Below, piece after piece: positions 15,791 through 24,471 of a stretch of 64,000 bases of DNA. The DNA is from a virus. The translations under genes and the position numbers were made by a program. Every line of letters starts with the position of its first letter. Position 1 is the stretch's first letter. The DNA lies in IMG/VR virus record IMGVR_UViG_3300007516_000010, positions 1 to 64,000 of that record; one strand, 5' to 3'. The notes beneath the pieces were generated by a model. The model had not been told where the DNA came from, did no database searches, and saw only the letters and a list, made by a program, of their open reading frames with translations.

Positions 15791-17350
15791 ATGCTGGTGT
15801 TGACCCAGGCAAAGCTGCGAATCTTGTTTGCGGCTATCTGTGTAAGCGAAAGGCTTGTCAGACGGGCCTCAAAGATATTGCGGGAAGATACGTTTACGGA
15901 TGCCTACGCGGTGTACCGGTTTATCTTGGACGTGTTGCTAGAGTATTTTGACGAACACGGCAGGTTACCCTCGCCGCCGGTGCTACGCAGTAATTTGCTG
16001 GCGGACATGGCCGGCAACGAGTATTCCGACGAATCGGACGAACAGGAATTGGCGGAGGTATACCGTTTAGTGGAGTCGCTGGTTACCGAAGACCCGGACT
16101 TTCTGGTGAAGTCGGTGACACCCTACATGGATGCGTTTAAGGAGCAGTGCATCCGCGAGCGACTTAAAGAGGTGATCGACAGCGTTGATCTTGGTGAGAT
16201 GCTCAAGACGACGCAGGTTGAACTACGGCAAGCACTGGTCACCGACACCGACAAATTCGACAATCCGCTAGGCTCGTCGCTGGATCAGCGTAAACCAGGC
16301 AAGTTCACGATGCTCGGTAATCCTTTGATCGACATCTACACCGGCGGTACGGGCCCAGCGACTGGCGAAGTGATCGGGCATGCGGCGCCGTCGGGCGGAG
16401 GAAAGACGACGCTATCGTCGCAGATCGCACTTGACGCGACGATGATTGCAATACACGAAGCCACTAAGAACGGCGCACGTCCGACGGTCACGTACATATT
16501 CAATTACGAGATGTTGCTAGGCCCACTGTCGAACATTCTTGCTTATGGAGCGAGGGTCCCGCGGACAACGATCGAAGAGTATCTCAATAGCGTGGATACT
16601 TCCGAGGTATTCAGCCGTGGCCGTGACTATAAGCCATACGAGGTTAAGAAGTTCCGCAAGCACCTTAGTTTGGCGGCATCTGGTAATGGTCCTTATCCAC
16701 TGGCGGAGTGGGACCGGATTCAGCGACTGCGGAACCAGATCAAGGATTCTCTGTACATCGTCGACTTCACAGGCGGCAACGACAAGTTGACCAACTACGC
16801 TAATCGGTTTGTCGACGGGATTGACGAGTTCATTCAGGAGCATCAGTTGTCAGTCGGCAGCCCTGGCGTAACGGCTGTGTTTCTTGACTACGCTTCGGCG
16901 ATCGCGAGGTCCTACACAGCGAAGAAGAACAGGGAGACCGAGTACGAGCTGCTGGTTGACTTGCCGCTGCAGGTCAAACGAAAGATAACTAACCCGCTGC
17001 GTTGTTGGTCATTTATTTCTCACCAGCTGGCCGCGGAAGAGGGCGACAAAGCAGGTGGCACACGGCCCAACCCTACTAAGTGGAAAGGTTGTAAATCGTT
17101 TTGCGAGAACTGCGATTTCGGATTTGTAAACGGTAAGGCAACTGAGGAAACGTTCTTGTCAATTTTCGTACAGGCTAAGGTGCGTCGCGGCAAGCCCCAG
17201 CCAGACCAAGTGGGCCAGCTCAATGGCGAGTATTCCAACTGGCAACCTGCGGGCGGTGACTTGGTCATTACTGGCAACCGCGTGGTCGAACGCGACGAGG
17301 CGAGGAAGATGGCGGGCGTAAACGCCCGGATAGCGATCGATCAAGCATGA
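15791..17350 (+). CDS. DnaB-like replicative DNA helicase, 519 aa
   Basis: A RecA-fold core carries Walker A HAAPSGGGKTT (K205, T206), a glutamate-containing FNYE strand, and Walker B AVFLDYA (D366). An N-terminal helical region of about 170 residues precedes it, as in DnaB-family helicases, and SHQL follows at the sensor position. It would unwind the fork in the 5'-3' direction with the primase encoded next. The ATG at 15791 follows the preceding stop by two bases; an in-frame TTG sits six bases earlier. The C-terminal CENCDFGFVNGK segment is an unusual Cys-containing insertion. Confidence 0.85.
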   Translation: MLVLTQAKLRILFAAICVSERLVRRASKILREDTFTDAYAVYRFILDVLLEYFDEHGRLPSPPVLRSNLLADMAGNEYSDESDEQELAEVYRLVESLVTEDPDFLVKSVTPYMDAFKEQCIRERLKEVIDSVDLGEMLKTTQVELRQALVTDTDKFDNPLGSSLDQRKPGKFTMLGNPLIDIYTGGTGPATGEVIGHAAPSGGGKTTLSSQIALDATMIAIHEATKNGARPTVTYIFNYEMLLGPLSNILAYGARVPRTTIEEYLNSVDTSEVFSRGRDYKPYEVKKFRKHLSLAASGNGPYPLAEWDRIQRLRNQIKDSLYIVDFTGGNDKLTNYANRFVDGIDEFIQEHQLSVGSPGVTAVFLDYASAIARSYTAKKNRETEYELLVDLPLQVKRKITNPLRCWSFISHQLAAEEGDKAGGTRPNPTKWKGCKSFCENCDFGFVNGKATEETFLSIFVQAKVRRGKPQPDQVGQLNGEYSNWQPAGGDLVITGNRVVERDEARKMAGVNARIAIDQA

Positions 17351-18444
17351 TCAAGCTAAGAAATCCACGACTTTACAGGCGGCTGTGCACCGTTTTTGGG
17401 GAGGCTAACGTCGGCCTGCACCGGCCAGGTGAAGCTGGTGTTTTCGTAAAAGGAACCAGCACGTATAACGGCGCCGGACGGTTGACAAAGACGGCTGGCG
17501 AGGATGTTGGCGAGGAATACAATGTCCCTTGCCTTGCCTGCGGTGAAAACCGAGTTGGCAAAGAAGGAAGGCTGTGGTTTAACCATTTGTGGGGAACCCG
17601 CGATCCGTTTACAGGCGGCACAATCCTGTGGCTGTGTCACTGCTACAACGAAGAGTGTCAGGCGAGCTACACCAACCGCCGTATGTTTGCTGAGAAGATC
17701 TTAGAGAGCGCCGAACCCTACGTCGTGCAGCCCGCGGAGCAAGTAGTTAAGGTGCGTCGCAAGGCGGTGATGCCTGGCGGTACACAGTCGCTGCGGTATC
17801 TTGCCGGACACGACATCAGGCACCCGGCGGTGCAGTTTTGCATTCGCAAAGGTTACGACCCTCGTGAGCTGTCAGACAAGTACGGGGTCGAGTATTGTCT
17901 TTCGCCACGATCCGTCAACTCGCTGGCCGCCAACCGGTTGATAGTTCCGTTTTACAAAGACGAGGAAGGTGTTCGCAGGCTAGCGGGCTGGACGGCGAGG
18001 AAATTAATTCAGGACGGGGCTGGAGATAAGTGGGTGCATTCGCCCAATCCGACTGGCGGCATTGTCTACGGATTGGACGAGGCGTCGCAGCATCCTGTGA
18101 TTGTGATCGTCGAGGGCCCAGGAGACCGCTGGGCCGTAGGACCGCAGGCCGCGGCCATGTTGGGTAAAAATTGCGGGCCAGAGAAGGTGAAGAAGATCGT
18201 AATGGCGATGCAGGCGCACGGCGACGAAGCCAAGATCGTAATCTTGCTTGATCCGGCGCAAGACCACAAGGCGAGGTTACGCAAGCAGCCGCACCACATC
18301 TGGTCGGCTGTCGTGGCTTTTCAAAAGGCGAGCGAGATTCCCGTGTACGATGTCTGGCTACCAAGATGGTCAGATCCCGGTAGTCTCGCCAGGTCGTATA
18401 TCTGGAAGCACATCGATAAAAGGCTGACGCAATTGCCACGCTGA
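17347..18444 (+). CDS. DNA primase with zinc site and Toprim domain, 365 aa
   Basis: Cysteines C62, C65 and C97, C99, C104 (CLAC...CHCYNEEC) form a zinc-binding domain in the first 110 residues. The Toprim region has VIVIVEGPGDRWAVG (E256) and VILLDPAQD (D302, D306), with a spacing unlike the usual DxD. It would make RNA primers for the lagging strand with the helicase, whose stop overlaps this start as ATGA. Length is close to compact phage primases. The assignment is good on motifs and position, though the catalytic aspartates are not in the standard spacing. Confidence 0.75.
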   Translation: MIKLRNPRLYRRLCTVFGEANVGLHRPGEAGVFVKGTSTYNGAGRLTKTAGEDVGEEYNVPCLACGENRVGKEGRLWFNHLWGTRDPFTGGTILWLCHCYNEECQASYTNRRMFAEKILESAEPYVVQPAEQVVKVRRKAVMPGGTQSLRYLAGHDIRHPAVQFCIRKGYDPRELSDKYGVEYCLSPRSVNSLAANRLIVPFYKDEEGVRRLAGWTARKLIQDGAGDKWVHSPNPTGGIVYGLDEASQHPVIVIVEGPGDRWAVGPQAAAMLGKNCGPEKVKKIVMAMQAHGDEAKIVILLDPAQDHKARLRKQPHHIWSAVVAFQKASEIPVYDVWLPRWSDPGSLARSYIWKHIDKRLTQLPR

Positions 18445-18459
18445 AGAGGAAGGTAAACC

Positions 18460-19194
18460 ATGCCGATTTTTGTACGAACCATAAAACTAGTAGAGGACGC
18501 GACTATGCCGGCAGAAATTCAAAAAACGATGGAAGCCGACGTTAAACCGAAAAAGATCAACGCCAGACACGTCAGGCATCCCCGGTTGACCATTTTAGAG
18601 ATCGTGGGCGCAACAAGGTACCTGGAGGCGAATTTCAAGAAGTTCGACGGAATGTCGTTGAAGGAGATACAGGGCGAGCTTGCGGCGTGGCGAAACCGGA
18701 GCGGCGACAAAATCGTTTTTGTCGGCGAGCAGGGTTACAAAGGCGTGTCGCTGGGGACAGCCAAAGAGAGTGCCAACGCGGTCGGGTTAAGCTTCGATAA
18801 ACCCGAACCGCCACCAGTGATAGTGGCATCGTTGCTGTCCGGTCTGTCGGAGGTACTACTGCAACTGTGTGTGCTAGTGGACTATTTCGCCGCAAAATCG
18901 GTCCCATTACATGGCCCAATACTTAGAGGCAGTAAGCCTCACAACAAGTTGCAACTGCTGGTGGAGCAGGCAGCGTCGCTAGAAGCTGCCAGTCGTAAGG
19001 TGGCTGACGAGCCGCTTGCGGAAGTGGATGGCCACGATAAAAAAGCCGTAATGGCTGAGTACGCTAATTTATCCGCAGCAACTCATCCACCGCGAGGGCG
19101 AGGTCTGGATGAGGAACCCCGCAATAAAAGGTCGGTGCGACGGACGTCGTCTCACCCCGGTCAGCCTTCGCTCTTTCCGCCGGTTAGTTCATGA
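18460..19194 (+). CDS. Unknown protein, 244 aa, with a palindrome copy inside the gene
   Basis: ATG at 18460 has AGAGGAAGGTAAACC upstream. The N-terminal 90 residues include a basic region (KPKKINARHVRHPR), followed by a hydrophobic helical stretch around residue 130 and a Pro/Arg-rich C-terminus. An imperfect copy of the dispersed palindrome occurs at 18701-18727, coding SGDKIVFVGE. It sits between primase and DNA polymerase, which suggests a replication role by context only. Confidence 0.7.
   Translation: MPIFVRTIKLVEDATMPAEIQKTMEADVKPKKINARHVRHPRLTILEIVGATRYLEANFKKFDGMSLKEIQGELAAWRNRSGDKIVFVGEQGYKGVSLGTAKESANAVGLSFDKPEPPPVIVASLLSGLSEVLLQLCVLVDYFAAKSVPLHGPILRGSKPHNKLQLLVEQAASLEAASRKVADEPLAEVDGHDKKAVMAEYANLSAATHPPRGRGLDEEPRNKRSVRRTSSHPGQPSLFPPVSS
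18701..18727. repeat. Dispersed palindrome copy 3 (imperfect, inside a gene)
   Basis: GCGGCGACAAAATCG then TTTTTGTCGGCG. The outer bases do not pair (GGC against GGC), so symmetry is partly lost, as expected if coding constraint competes with the repeat. It is 240 bases into the gene at 18460. Confidence 0.7.
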
Positions 19195-22100
19195 GCGACG
19201 ATCAAGCCGGGCCGGTGACCGCCGCTGTGATCAGCTCGCGGCTACCGGCAAACCAGCCGATCATAAGCCTAAACAATAGGTCGCTTCCTCCGGTAGGCCG
19301 GGACATTGAGAACTGGGCCCGCAAACAGGAGCGGGCAGTTGAGTACGTACTGCGGCGGTGCCTCTACGGGCAAGGCGGTTACATGATGCCGTTCTCGCTC
19401 AACGCAGCTGGCGACGTAAAGCAGATGCAGGTGGTCAGCGGCCATCTTTGGTATCCCAACCCGGATAGAGTGACCCGGGGACCTGAGCCGGCCGATATCA
19501 TGATTATCGGCAAATGGCTTAATGACCAGGATCTGGCGGCTCAGCGGATTTACGCTGGCGATCTCGGAAGTGTGCTGCGGACCAGCCTTCGCGGCGCTGG
19601 CTGGACCGAGAGCGAGATGAGCAAGATTTACCTGACGACGGTGCTCAAGACCGAGCCGCCGGATTGGGGCAAGGCATCCATGCCGCGGCTGTGGGTGGAC
19701 GCCCAGATCCACTTGCTGTGGCAGGAGATATTGTTGGTACGCCCGAAGTTCGTGTTGCTGCAAGGTGCGGACGCCGTGAAGGCAGTGCTCGGTAAGCGAG
19801 CGACCCTTAAGCAGGCTGAGGCCGCGTTTGTGAAAGTCGCGGTGGATTTCGCTGTCAGCTTCGGTAGCGACCCTGAACCCGCGGAGATCCAGTTCACGGC
19901 TTCGATTTCACCCGCGGCGGTGCTGCATGATCGCCAGCGGCCAGGTGAAGCGTCGAAGTACCTTACGCACGTCGAGCAGCGATTCGAGAGGCAGTTGCGG
20001 CTGTTTCGCGGCGTGGCGATCGAGGGCGGCAAGCTAGGAGACGGGTTAGCGGTAATTAAGGTGGACGTCGTTGGCAATCTCTTCGATCTCGAGGCGGCAC
20101 TGGCGAAGATGCGAGAGGAGTGCCAGGACAAGCTAGTCGCATGGGATGCCGAGTGGCAGGGAGCACACCCGCAAAACGAAGGGTCCTACTTGCGATGCAT
20201 TCAGTTCAGCTATCACGACGACCACGCGGTAGTGATCGCTTTAACGCATCCGGGAGGGCAGCCACGGTTCACGCACATCGTGCAGACAGACGATGGTCCG
20301 CAGGTAACGACTGAAGGGGCGATGGCGGCGGCGATGGCGATGTGCAAGCAGTACATGCAGGGTCTGCGGGTTGTCGGTCATTACTTCGTCGCCGACTTAG
20401 AGTGGTTGGTCTACAGCGGGCTCGACCTACGAAAGGAGTATGACGCGGCGAAGAAGCCCAGTGGTGTCTACGCTGGCGAGGGTGGACTGGCGACGGAGCT
20501 GATGGCTCACGCTTGGGACGAGACCGCGAAGTTTGGCTTGGACGAGCAGGTGGCGACGCATCTTAATCTGCCACCTTACTGGAACGCTTTGGACGCTTGT
20601 AAGAAGCAGGCGAAAGAAGACCAGACGCTGTTGTTCGCTACGCAGACGGCAGCCTACAACGCAGCGGCTAAGGAACACCGTAAGGCTCGTAAAGCAGCCT
20701 TGGCGAAACGCTGGGCACGTAATCGGGCAACGGGAGGCTGGATAGACAATCTGGAATCTTTGCGACGGGCGGAGTTAAAGCTGGCGACGGCCAGGCGTAC
20801 CTACACAAGGCAGAAATGGGATCACGATGAACGGTTGCGGGAGCTGCAGGCCGGTTACGGCTGGATACCCGATGATTTGCTTTATACGTACGGTGCATGG
20901 GACGCGGCTGCCGAGTTGCAGTTGGGCAAGCTCTACCTATCGCGACTCAAAGCAGATCGGCTGGGCAATGATTGCACGCGGGCTTACTGGATTAGCCACC
21001 GTGCGGCTCTGGCGGTGTTGGAGATTAACTCCACGGGGTTGCCGGTAGACCGTAAGAAGATCGATTACTTCTCGGAGGTTTTTGCAGTCAAGCGTGATCA
21101 GTTATTGGCCGACATTCGGAAGGAAATGCGATGGCCAACGTTTAACCCACGCAGCCGGTTCGAGTTTGCCGAGGCGCTTTTCGGCGAGCAGTACAACGGC
21201 TATTTCCAGCAGTACGGCAAGCGTAAGCGGATCCGTCCGCTGGGAGCTTTCACACTTCGTGCGGTACCGCTGCGGACGACAGGCCGCTATCCGATGGAGT
21301 GGGAGGAAGCGGTTAAGAAGACTAGCAACACCTGTACACCTAGTACAGGCAAGCAGACGCTCGGCGAGATGTTTTACTCCGGCGAGAAACTTCGGGTCTA
21401 TCGGAAGGTAGACTCGGAGTGGGTAGTTCGGCAGGAAGATCACGGCAAGTTAATCGGGCTGCTGCGGGACTTCCGGTTCCTCGACCAGGCATTGAAGTCG
21501 CTGATTCGCGAGCCTGTAAAGGACAGCGAAGACAGCCTGGTTAAAGATGACGACGGCTGGAACGATTACGACAGCGGCGTGGTTCATATGATTTGCGGCG
21601 ACGGACGGGTGCGGACGCGTGTTCGACAGACTGTCGAGACGGGTCGCTGGGCGAGTTACGACCCCAACCTGACGAACTTGTCCAAGAGCCGCGAGAAGGA
21701 TTACCGGCGGATACTAGGTAGCCAGTTCAGCGAGTCGATCCGGACGATCTTCGTACCGGACCCTGGTTGGTTTCTCGTCGAGGCGGATTACTCAGGTGCC
21801 GAGCTGATGATGGCGGCTATTCAGGCGGGCGATTTGAAAATGATTGAGCACTGCCAGCGTAACTTACTGGAAGACGACCATCCGGATTATTACGACATCC
21901 ACTCATCGCTGACGGTGAAAGCGTTTAGGCTCGCCTGTGAGCCGACGAAGAAGGCTTTGGAGGGGATTAAGAAAGACCATTTGAGGACGGTTGCCAAGAG
22001 TGTTCTGTTCGGCCTTATGTACGGACGCTCAGCTAGAGCGATTGCAATCGCGGTTCGACAGGAAGGCGTGTATATCACCGAGCAGGAAGCTGGTGAAATG

Positions 22101-22712
22101 ATTGAAGCGGTGTTTGAGGCATACCCACAGTTGGAAGCGTTACTGGAAAACTGTCGCAACCGTGTCGAGCCCGGCTGGATGCGGAATATGTTCGGACGTC
22201 TTCGCCGGTTCCCGTACACGAAGGACGAGTCGAAGCGGAAGGCGTTTGGGCGAGAGGCGATGAACGCTCCGATGCAGGGCGGTGTGGCGGATGCGATGAG
22301 TATCGCGGCCAGAAATATCATCGACTATCGCGACCGGCAGCAGATGCGGTACAAACTGGCTCTGCAGATTCACGATGCTTTTATTTTGCACGTCCCGGCG
22401 GACGAGCTGGAGCACGTGATCGATTCAGTCGCGGGAGTTTTTAAGCGGTGCATGGTTGACGCGGTGCCCCTGCGTCAGACCGATTTGGAAGGCCACCGGA
22501 CAGCCAATGATGAGGTTTACCGATTCGGTATCGGGATCGACATCTACGGTGGCTGGGGCGAGGTACCGGATCCTGCCCGGTTCCTTGACTATGGACTGGA
22601 CCCGGCACTGGCGGACTGGAAATTGGACGACAATGATCCAGACCGCTGGCTGCACAGGTCCAAGCGGGGTGTTTATTGGTCGCAGCGGCGACGCAACTTT
22701 TTCACGAATTAG
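19191..22712 (+). CDS. Family A DNA polymerase with N-terminal UDG-like domain, 1173 aa
   Basis: Residues of about 60-275 resemble the uracil-DNA glycosylase fold of family 4/5 (PADIMIIGKWLNDQD; SISPAAVLHDRQ), but the usual GExPG and HPS catalytic motifs are replaced by GKWLN and SPA. Next is a 3'-5' exonuclease (D319-x-E321 in WDAEWQG, VVGHYFVADLEW, and YTYGAWDAA), split by a basic region around residues 480-560. The polymerase has motif A DYSGAEL (D866), motif B with K936 and YG, and motif C QIHDAF (D1062), where the usual HDE is HDA. SPO1 DNA polymerase is a known precedent for a UDG-like N-terminal extension. The ATG at 19191 overlaps the preceding stop. The glycosylase part is probably structural or DNA-binding. 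Confidence 0.88.
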   Translation: MSDDQAGPVTAAVISSRLPANQPIISLNNRSLPPVGRDIENWARKQERAVEYVLRRCLYGQGGYMMPFSLNAAGDVKQMQVVSGHLWYPNPDRVTRGPEPADIMIIGKWLNDQDLAAQRIYAGDLGSVLRTSLRGAGWTESEMSKIYLTTVLKTEPPDWGKASMPRLWVDAQIHLLWQEILLVRPKFVLLQGADAVKAVLGKRATLKQAEAAFVKVAVDFAVSFGSDPEPAEIQFTASISPAAVLHDRQRPGEASKYLTHVEQRFERQLRLFRGVAIEGGKLGDGLAVIKVDVVGNLFDLEAALAKMREECQDKLVAWDAEWQGAHPQNEGSYLRCIQFSYHDDHAVVIALTHPGGQPRFTHIVQTDDGPQVTTEGAMAAAMAMCKQYMQGLRVVGHYFVADLEWLVYSGLDLRKEYDAAKKPSGVYAGEGGLATELMAHAWDETAKFGLDEQVATHLNLPPYWNALDACKKQAKEDQTLLFATQTAAYNAAAKEHRKARKAALAKRWARNRATGGWIDNLESLRRAELKLATARRTYTRQKWDHDERLRELQAGYGWIPDDLLYTYGAWDAAAELQLGKLYLSRLKADRLGNDCTRAYWISHRAALAVLEINSTGLPVDRKKIDYFSEVFAVKRDQLLADIRKEMRWPTFNPRSRFEFAEALFGEQYNGYFQQYGKRKRIRPLGAFTLRAVPLRTTGRYPMEWEEAVKKTSNTCTPSTGKQTLGEMFYSGEKLRVYRKVDSEWVVRQEDHGKLIGLLRDFRFLDQALKSLIREPVKDSEDSLVKDDDGWNDYDSGVVHMICGDGRVRTRVRQTVETGRWASYDPNLTNLSKSREKDYRRILGSQFSESIRTIFVPDPGWFLVEADYSGAELMMAAIQAGDLKMIEHCQRNLLEDDHPDYYDIHSSLTVKAFRLACEPTKKALEGIKKDHLRTVAKSVLFGLMYGRSARAIAIAVRQEGVYITEQEAGEMIEAVFEAYPQLEALLENCRNRVEPGWMRNMFGRLRRFPYTKDESKRKAFGREAMNAPMQGGVADAMSIAARNIIDYRDRQQMRYKLALQIHDAFILHVPADELEHVIDSVAGVFKRCMVDAVPLRQTDLEGHRTANDEVYRFGIGIDIYGGWGEVPDPARFLDYGLDPALADWKLDDNDPDRWLHRSKRGVYWSQRRRNFFTN

Positions 22713-22720
22713 GGACAACG

Positions 22721-24385
22721 ATGGCAGATTTTAAGAGAAGACGACCAAGTACTGTTGAGACCAAAGTCCAAGGGGGCATTCCAGGTTTCAAGATCTTTAA
22801 AGCGGGAGTCAGGGCAAGCATTTGTTTTCCGGATTTTAAGACGCATGCGATCCCGTCGGTTGGTCATATTGTGCCGACGATCGTGTCGTCGGACGCGACC
22901 GGACGCAAGATTAAGAAGCAGTTCATGGCGTACCGAGACGACCATGGCGTCGCCGGGCTGACGCCGTGGTACTTCCTAGCCGACGTCGCACGCAGTGTAG
23001 GCATTGGCGACGACCAGCGGACGTTTATCGCCGCAGACGCCGCAGATGAGGAAGGCGGCGGCGTGCTGACTTCGCCGTATGGAATTCTGTACAGCCGGAT
23101 CAAGAAAGCGGTCAAAGCAGCATCCGGACCCGGCAAGGACATGCGAGTCGATTGCGAGATCAAGAAGGTTAATCCGAAGCTGTGGTTCGACTTGTTTGCC
23201 AGCAACGATACGGGCTTCAAGGATGTCGCACTGATTGATCCGAAGAAGATGCGTACCGGGTTCGTGCCTTGGCTGTCGCTCTACGAAGGTGGTCGCTTGC
23301 GGCTGGAGGAAGGTTACCTTCGCGGAGCCGGCGGGCGAGATCAGGCCCAGATACTGATGCTGTCTGGGTCGGCGATGCAGGCACTCATTGAGGCCGCTTG
23401 TTTGGAGACGCCTGGTGTCGACCCGAACGACGCGTTTAACGACACCTACGTGCATGGCGACTTCACGGCGTTGGATGGAACCGGCAAGTTCGTGGTGATT
23501 TACAACGCCGATAAACACAAGACCGTCGGCGAAATTCTTTGCCGTAAAGTCACGCAGAAGATCGAGATGGACGCCGACGATTCCGAGGAAGAATATGATC
23601 CGGAAGCTGAAGGCGGTGGCGGCAAGCAGAAAGGCGAACGCAGCACGTTCGGCAACTATTCGGTCGATTTCTCTTCGAAGGTGCGTCTTTGTGCACCTGG
23701 CGACGAAACACGCGACGTCACCTATTCCCAGGCGAAGCTGATCGCCAAGGAAGGTTTGTCCGATAGCGTCCTGGAGAATTACGACGAGATCTGGAGCTAC
23801 TTCCGCCTGATGTCGGCTCCCGAGCAGATGATCGAGCTGGCTTCGGCGTTTAAGAAGAAGCCGGAAGTAATGTATTACGCGTTCAAACCGACGCCGGAAC
23901 TGATGACGGCGGAAGTTCGCGGCATCCTGCAGGCAAGTGCTCAGGTGGCCATGCCGTCAGGGAACGGTTATTCCGACGACGACGACAGTGATGAATCGTC
24001 CGCGGCCCACTCAGATAGCCCATACGACGATGACGACGTGGAAGAGTACGACGTCAGCGACGAGCCGCCGGCGAAGGAAAAGGGCGCCTACGTGAGCGAC
24101 TCCGCGAAAGCCAAGCTTGCTGCATTGACTAGCGGCAAGTCTGCGGTAACTAAACCGCAGGAGCTGCATGAGCTTGAAGACGGGATGAATTCGCTTTTAA
24201 CTCGCACGAGTAAAGTAGAGACGCCGGTCAAGAAGAAGGTAGTTACTGGCGGCGTTTCCGCTGTCTTCGCGACCAGGAAAGTGATTAAGAAAGTGGTTAA
24301 GAAAGTGGTCAAGAAAGCGACGCCACAGCCGCAAGCGGACCCACCAGCCAAGAAAAAGCGACCTACTGACGGTCTACCGTCCTAG
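22721..24385 (+). CDS. Unknown protein after DNA polymerase, 554 aa, acidic middle and basic tail
   Basis: ATG at 22721 follows AGGGACAACG. Residues 1-400 form an unrecognised globular region; 290-330 and 425-465 are acidic linkers, and the C-terminal 60 residues are basic, with VIKKVVKKVVKKATP and PAKKKRPTDG. The position between PolA and the RecA-like gene suits a single-stranded DNA-binding protein, which in phages often has an acidic tail, but no OB-fold motif is visible and the tail here is basic. Function unassigned. Confidence 0.75.
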   Translation: MADFKRRRPSTVETKVQGGIPGFKIFKAGVRASICFPDFKTHAIPSVGHIVPTIVSSDATGRKIKKQFMAYRDDHGVAGLTPWYFLADVARSVGIGDDQRTFIAADAADEEGGGVLTSPYGILYSRIKKAVKAASGPGKDMRVDCEIKKVNPKLWFDLFASNDTGFKDVALIDPKKMRTGFVPWLSLYEGGRLRLEEGYLRGAGGRDQAQILMLSGSAMQALIEAACLETPGVDPNDAFNDTYVHGDFTALDGTGKFVVIYNADKHKTVGEILCRKVTQKIEMDADDSEEEYDPEAEGGGGKQKGERSTFGNYSVDFSSKVRLCAPGDETRDVTYSQAKLIAKEGLSDSVLENYDEIWSYFRLMSAPEQMIELASAFKKKPEVMYYAFKPTPELMTAEVRGILQASAQVAMPSGNGYSDDDDSDESSAAHSDSPYDDDDVEEYDVSDEPPAKEKGAYVSDSAKAKLAALTSGKSAVTKPQELHELEDGMNSLLTRTSKVETPVKKKVVTGGVSAVFATRKVIKKVVKKVVKKATPQPQADPPAKKKRPTDGLPS

Positions 24386-24400
24386 TTAGCAGCAATCAAC

Positions 24401-24432
24401 GGGCGGCGACAAAATCGTTTTTGTCGCCGCCC
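24401..24432. repeat. Dispersed palindrome copy 4 (14-bp arms, TCGT centre)
   Basis: GGGCGGCGACAAAA pairs perfectly with TTTTGTCGCCGCCC around a TCGT loop. The centre differs from the other copies (TCGA), which breaks perfect DNA symmetry but not an RNA hairpin. It lies 15 bases after the stop at 24385 and 39 bases before the ATG at 24472. Confidence 0.9.
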
Positions 24433-24471
24433 CGGCAAGGGAACGCAAAAAAACTTCAACGATAAACAAAC

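Noticed and set aside
18701-18727. A start site or attachment site at the in-gene palindrome copy
   Set aside because: It is in the middle of an intact reading frame with no flanking direct repeats, and no integrase gene was found.
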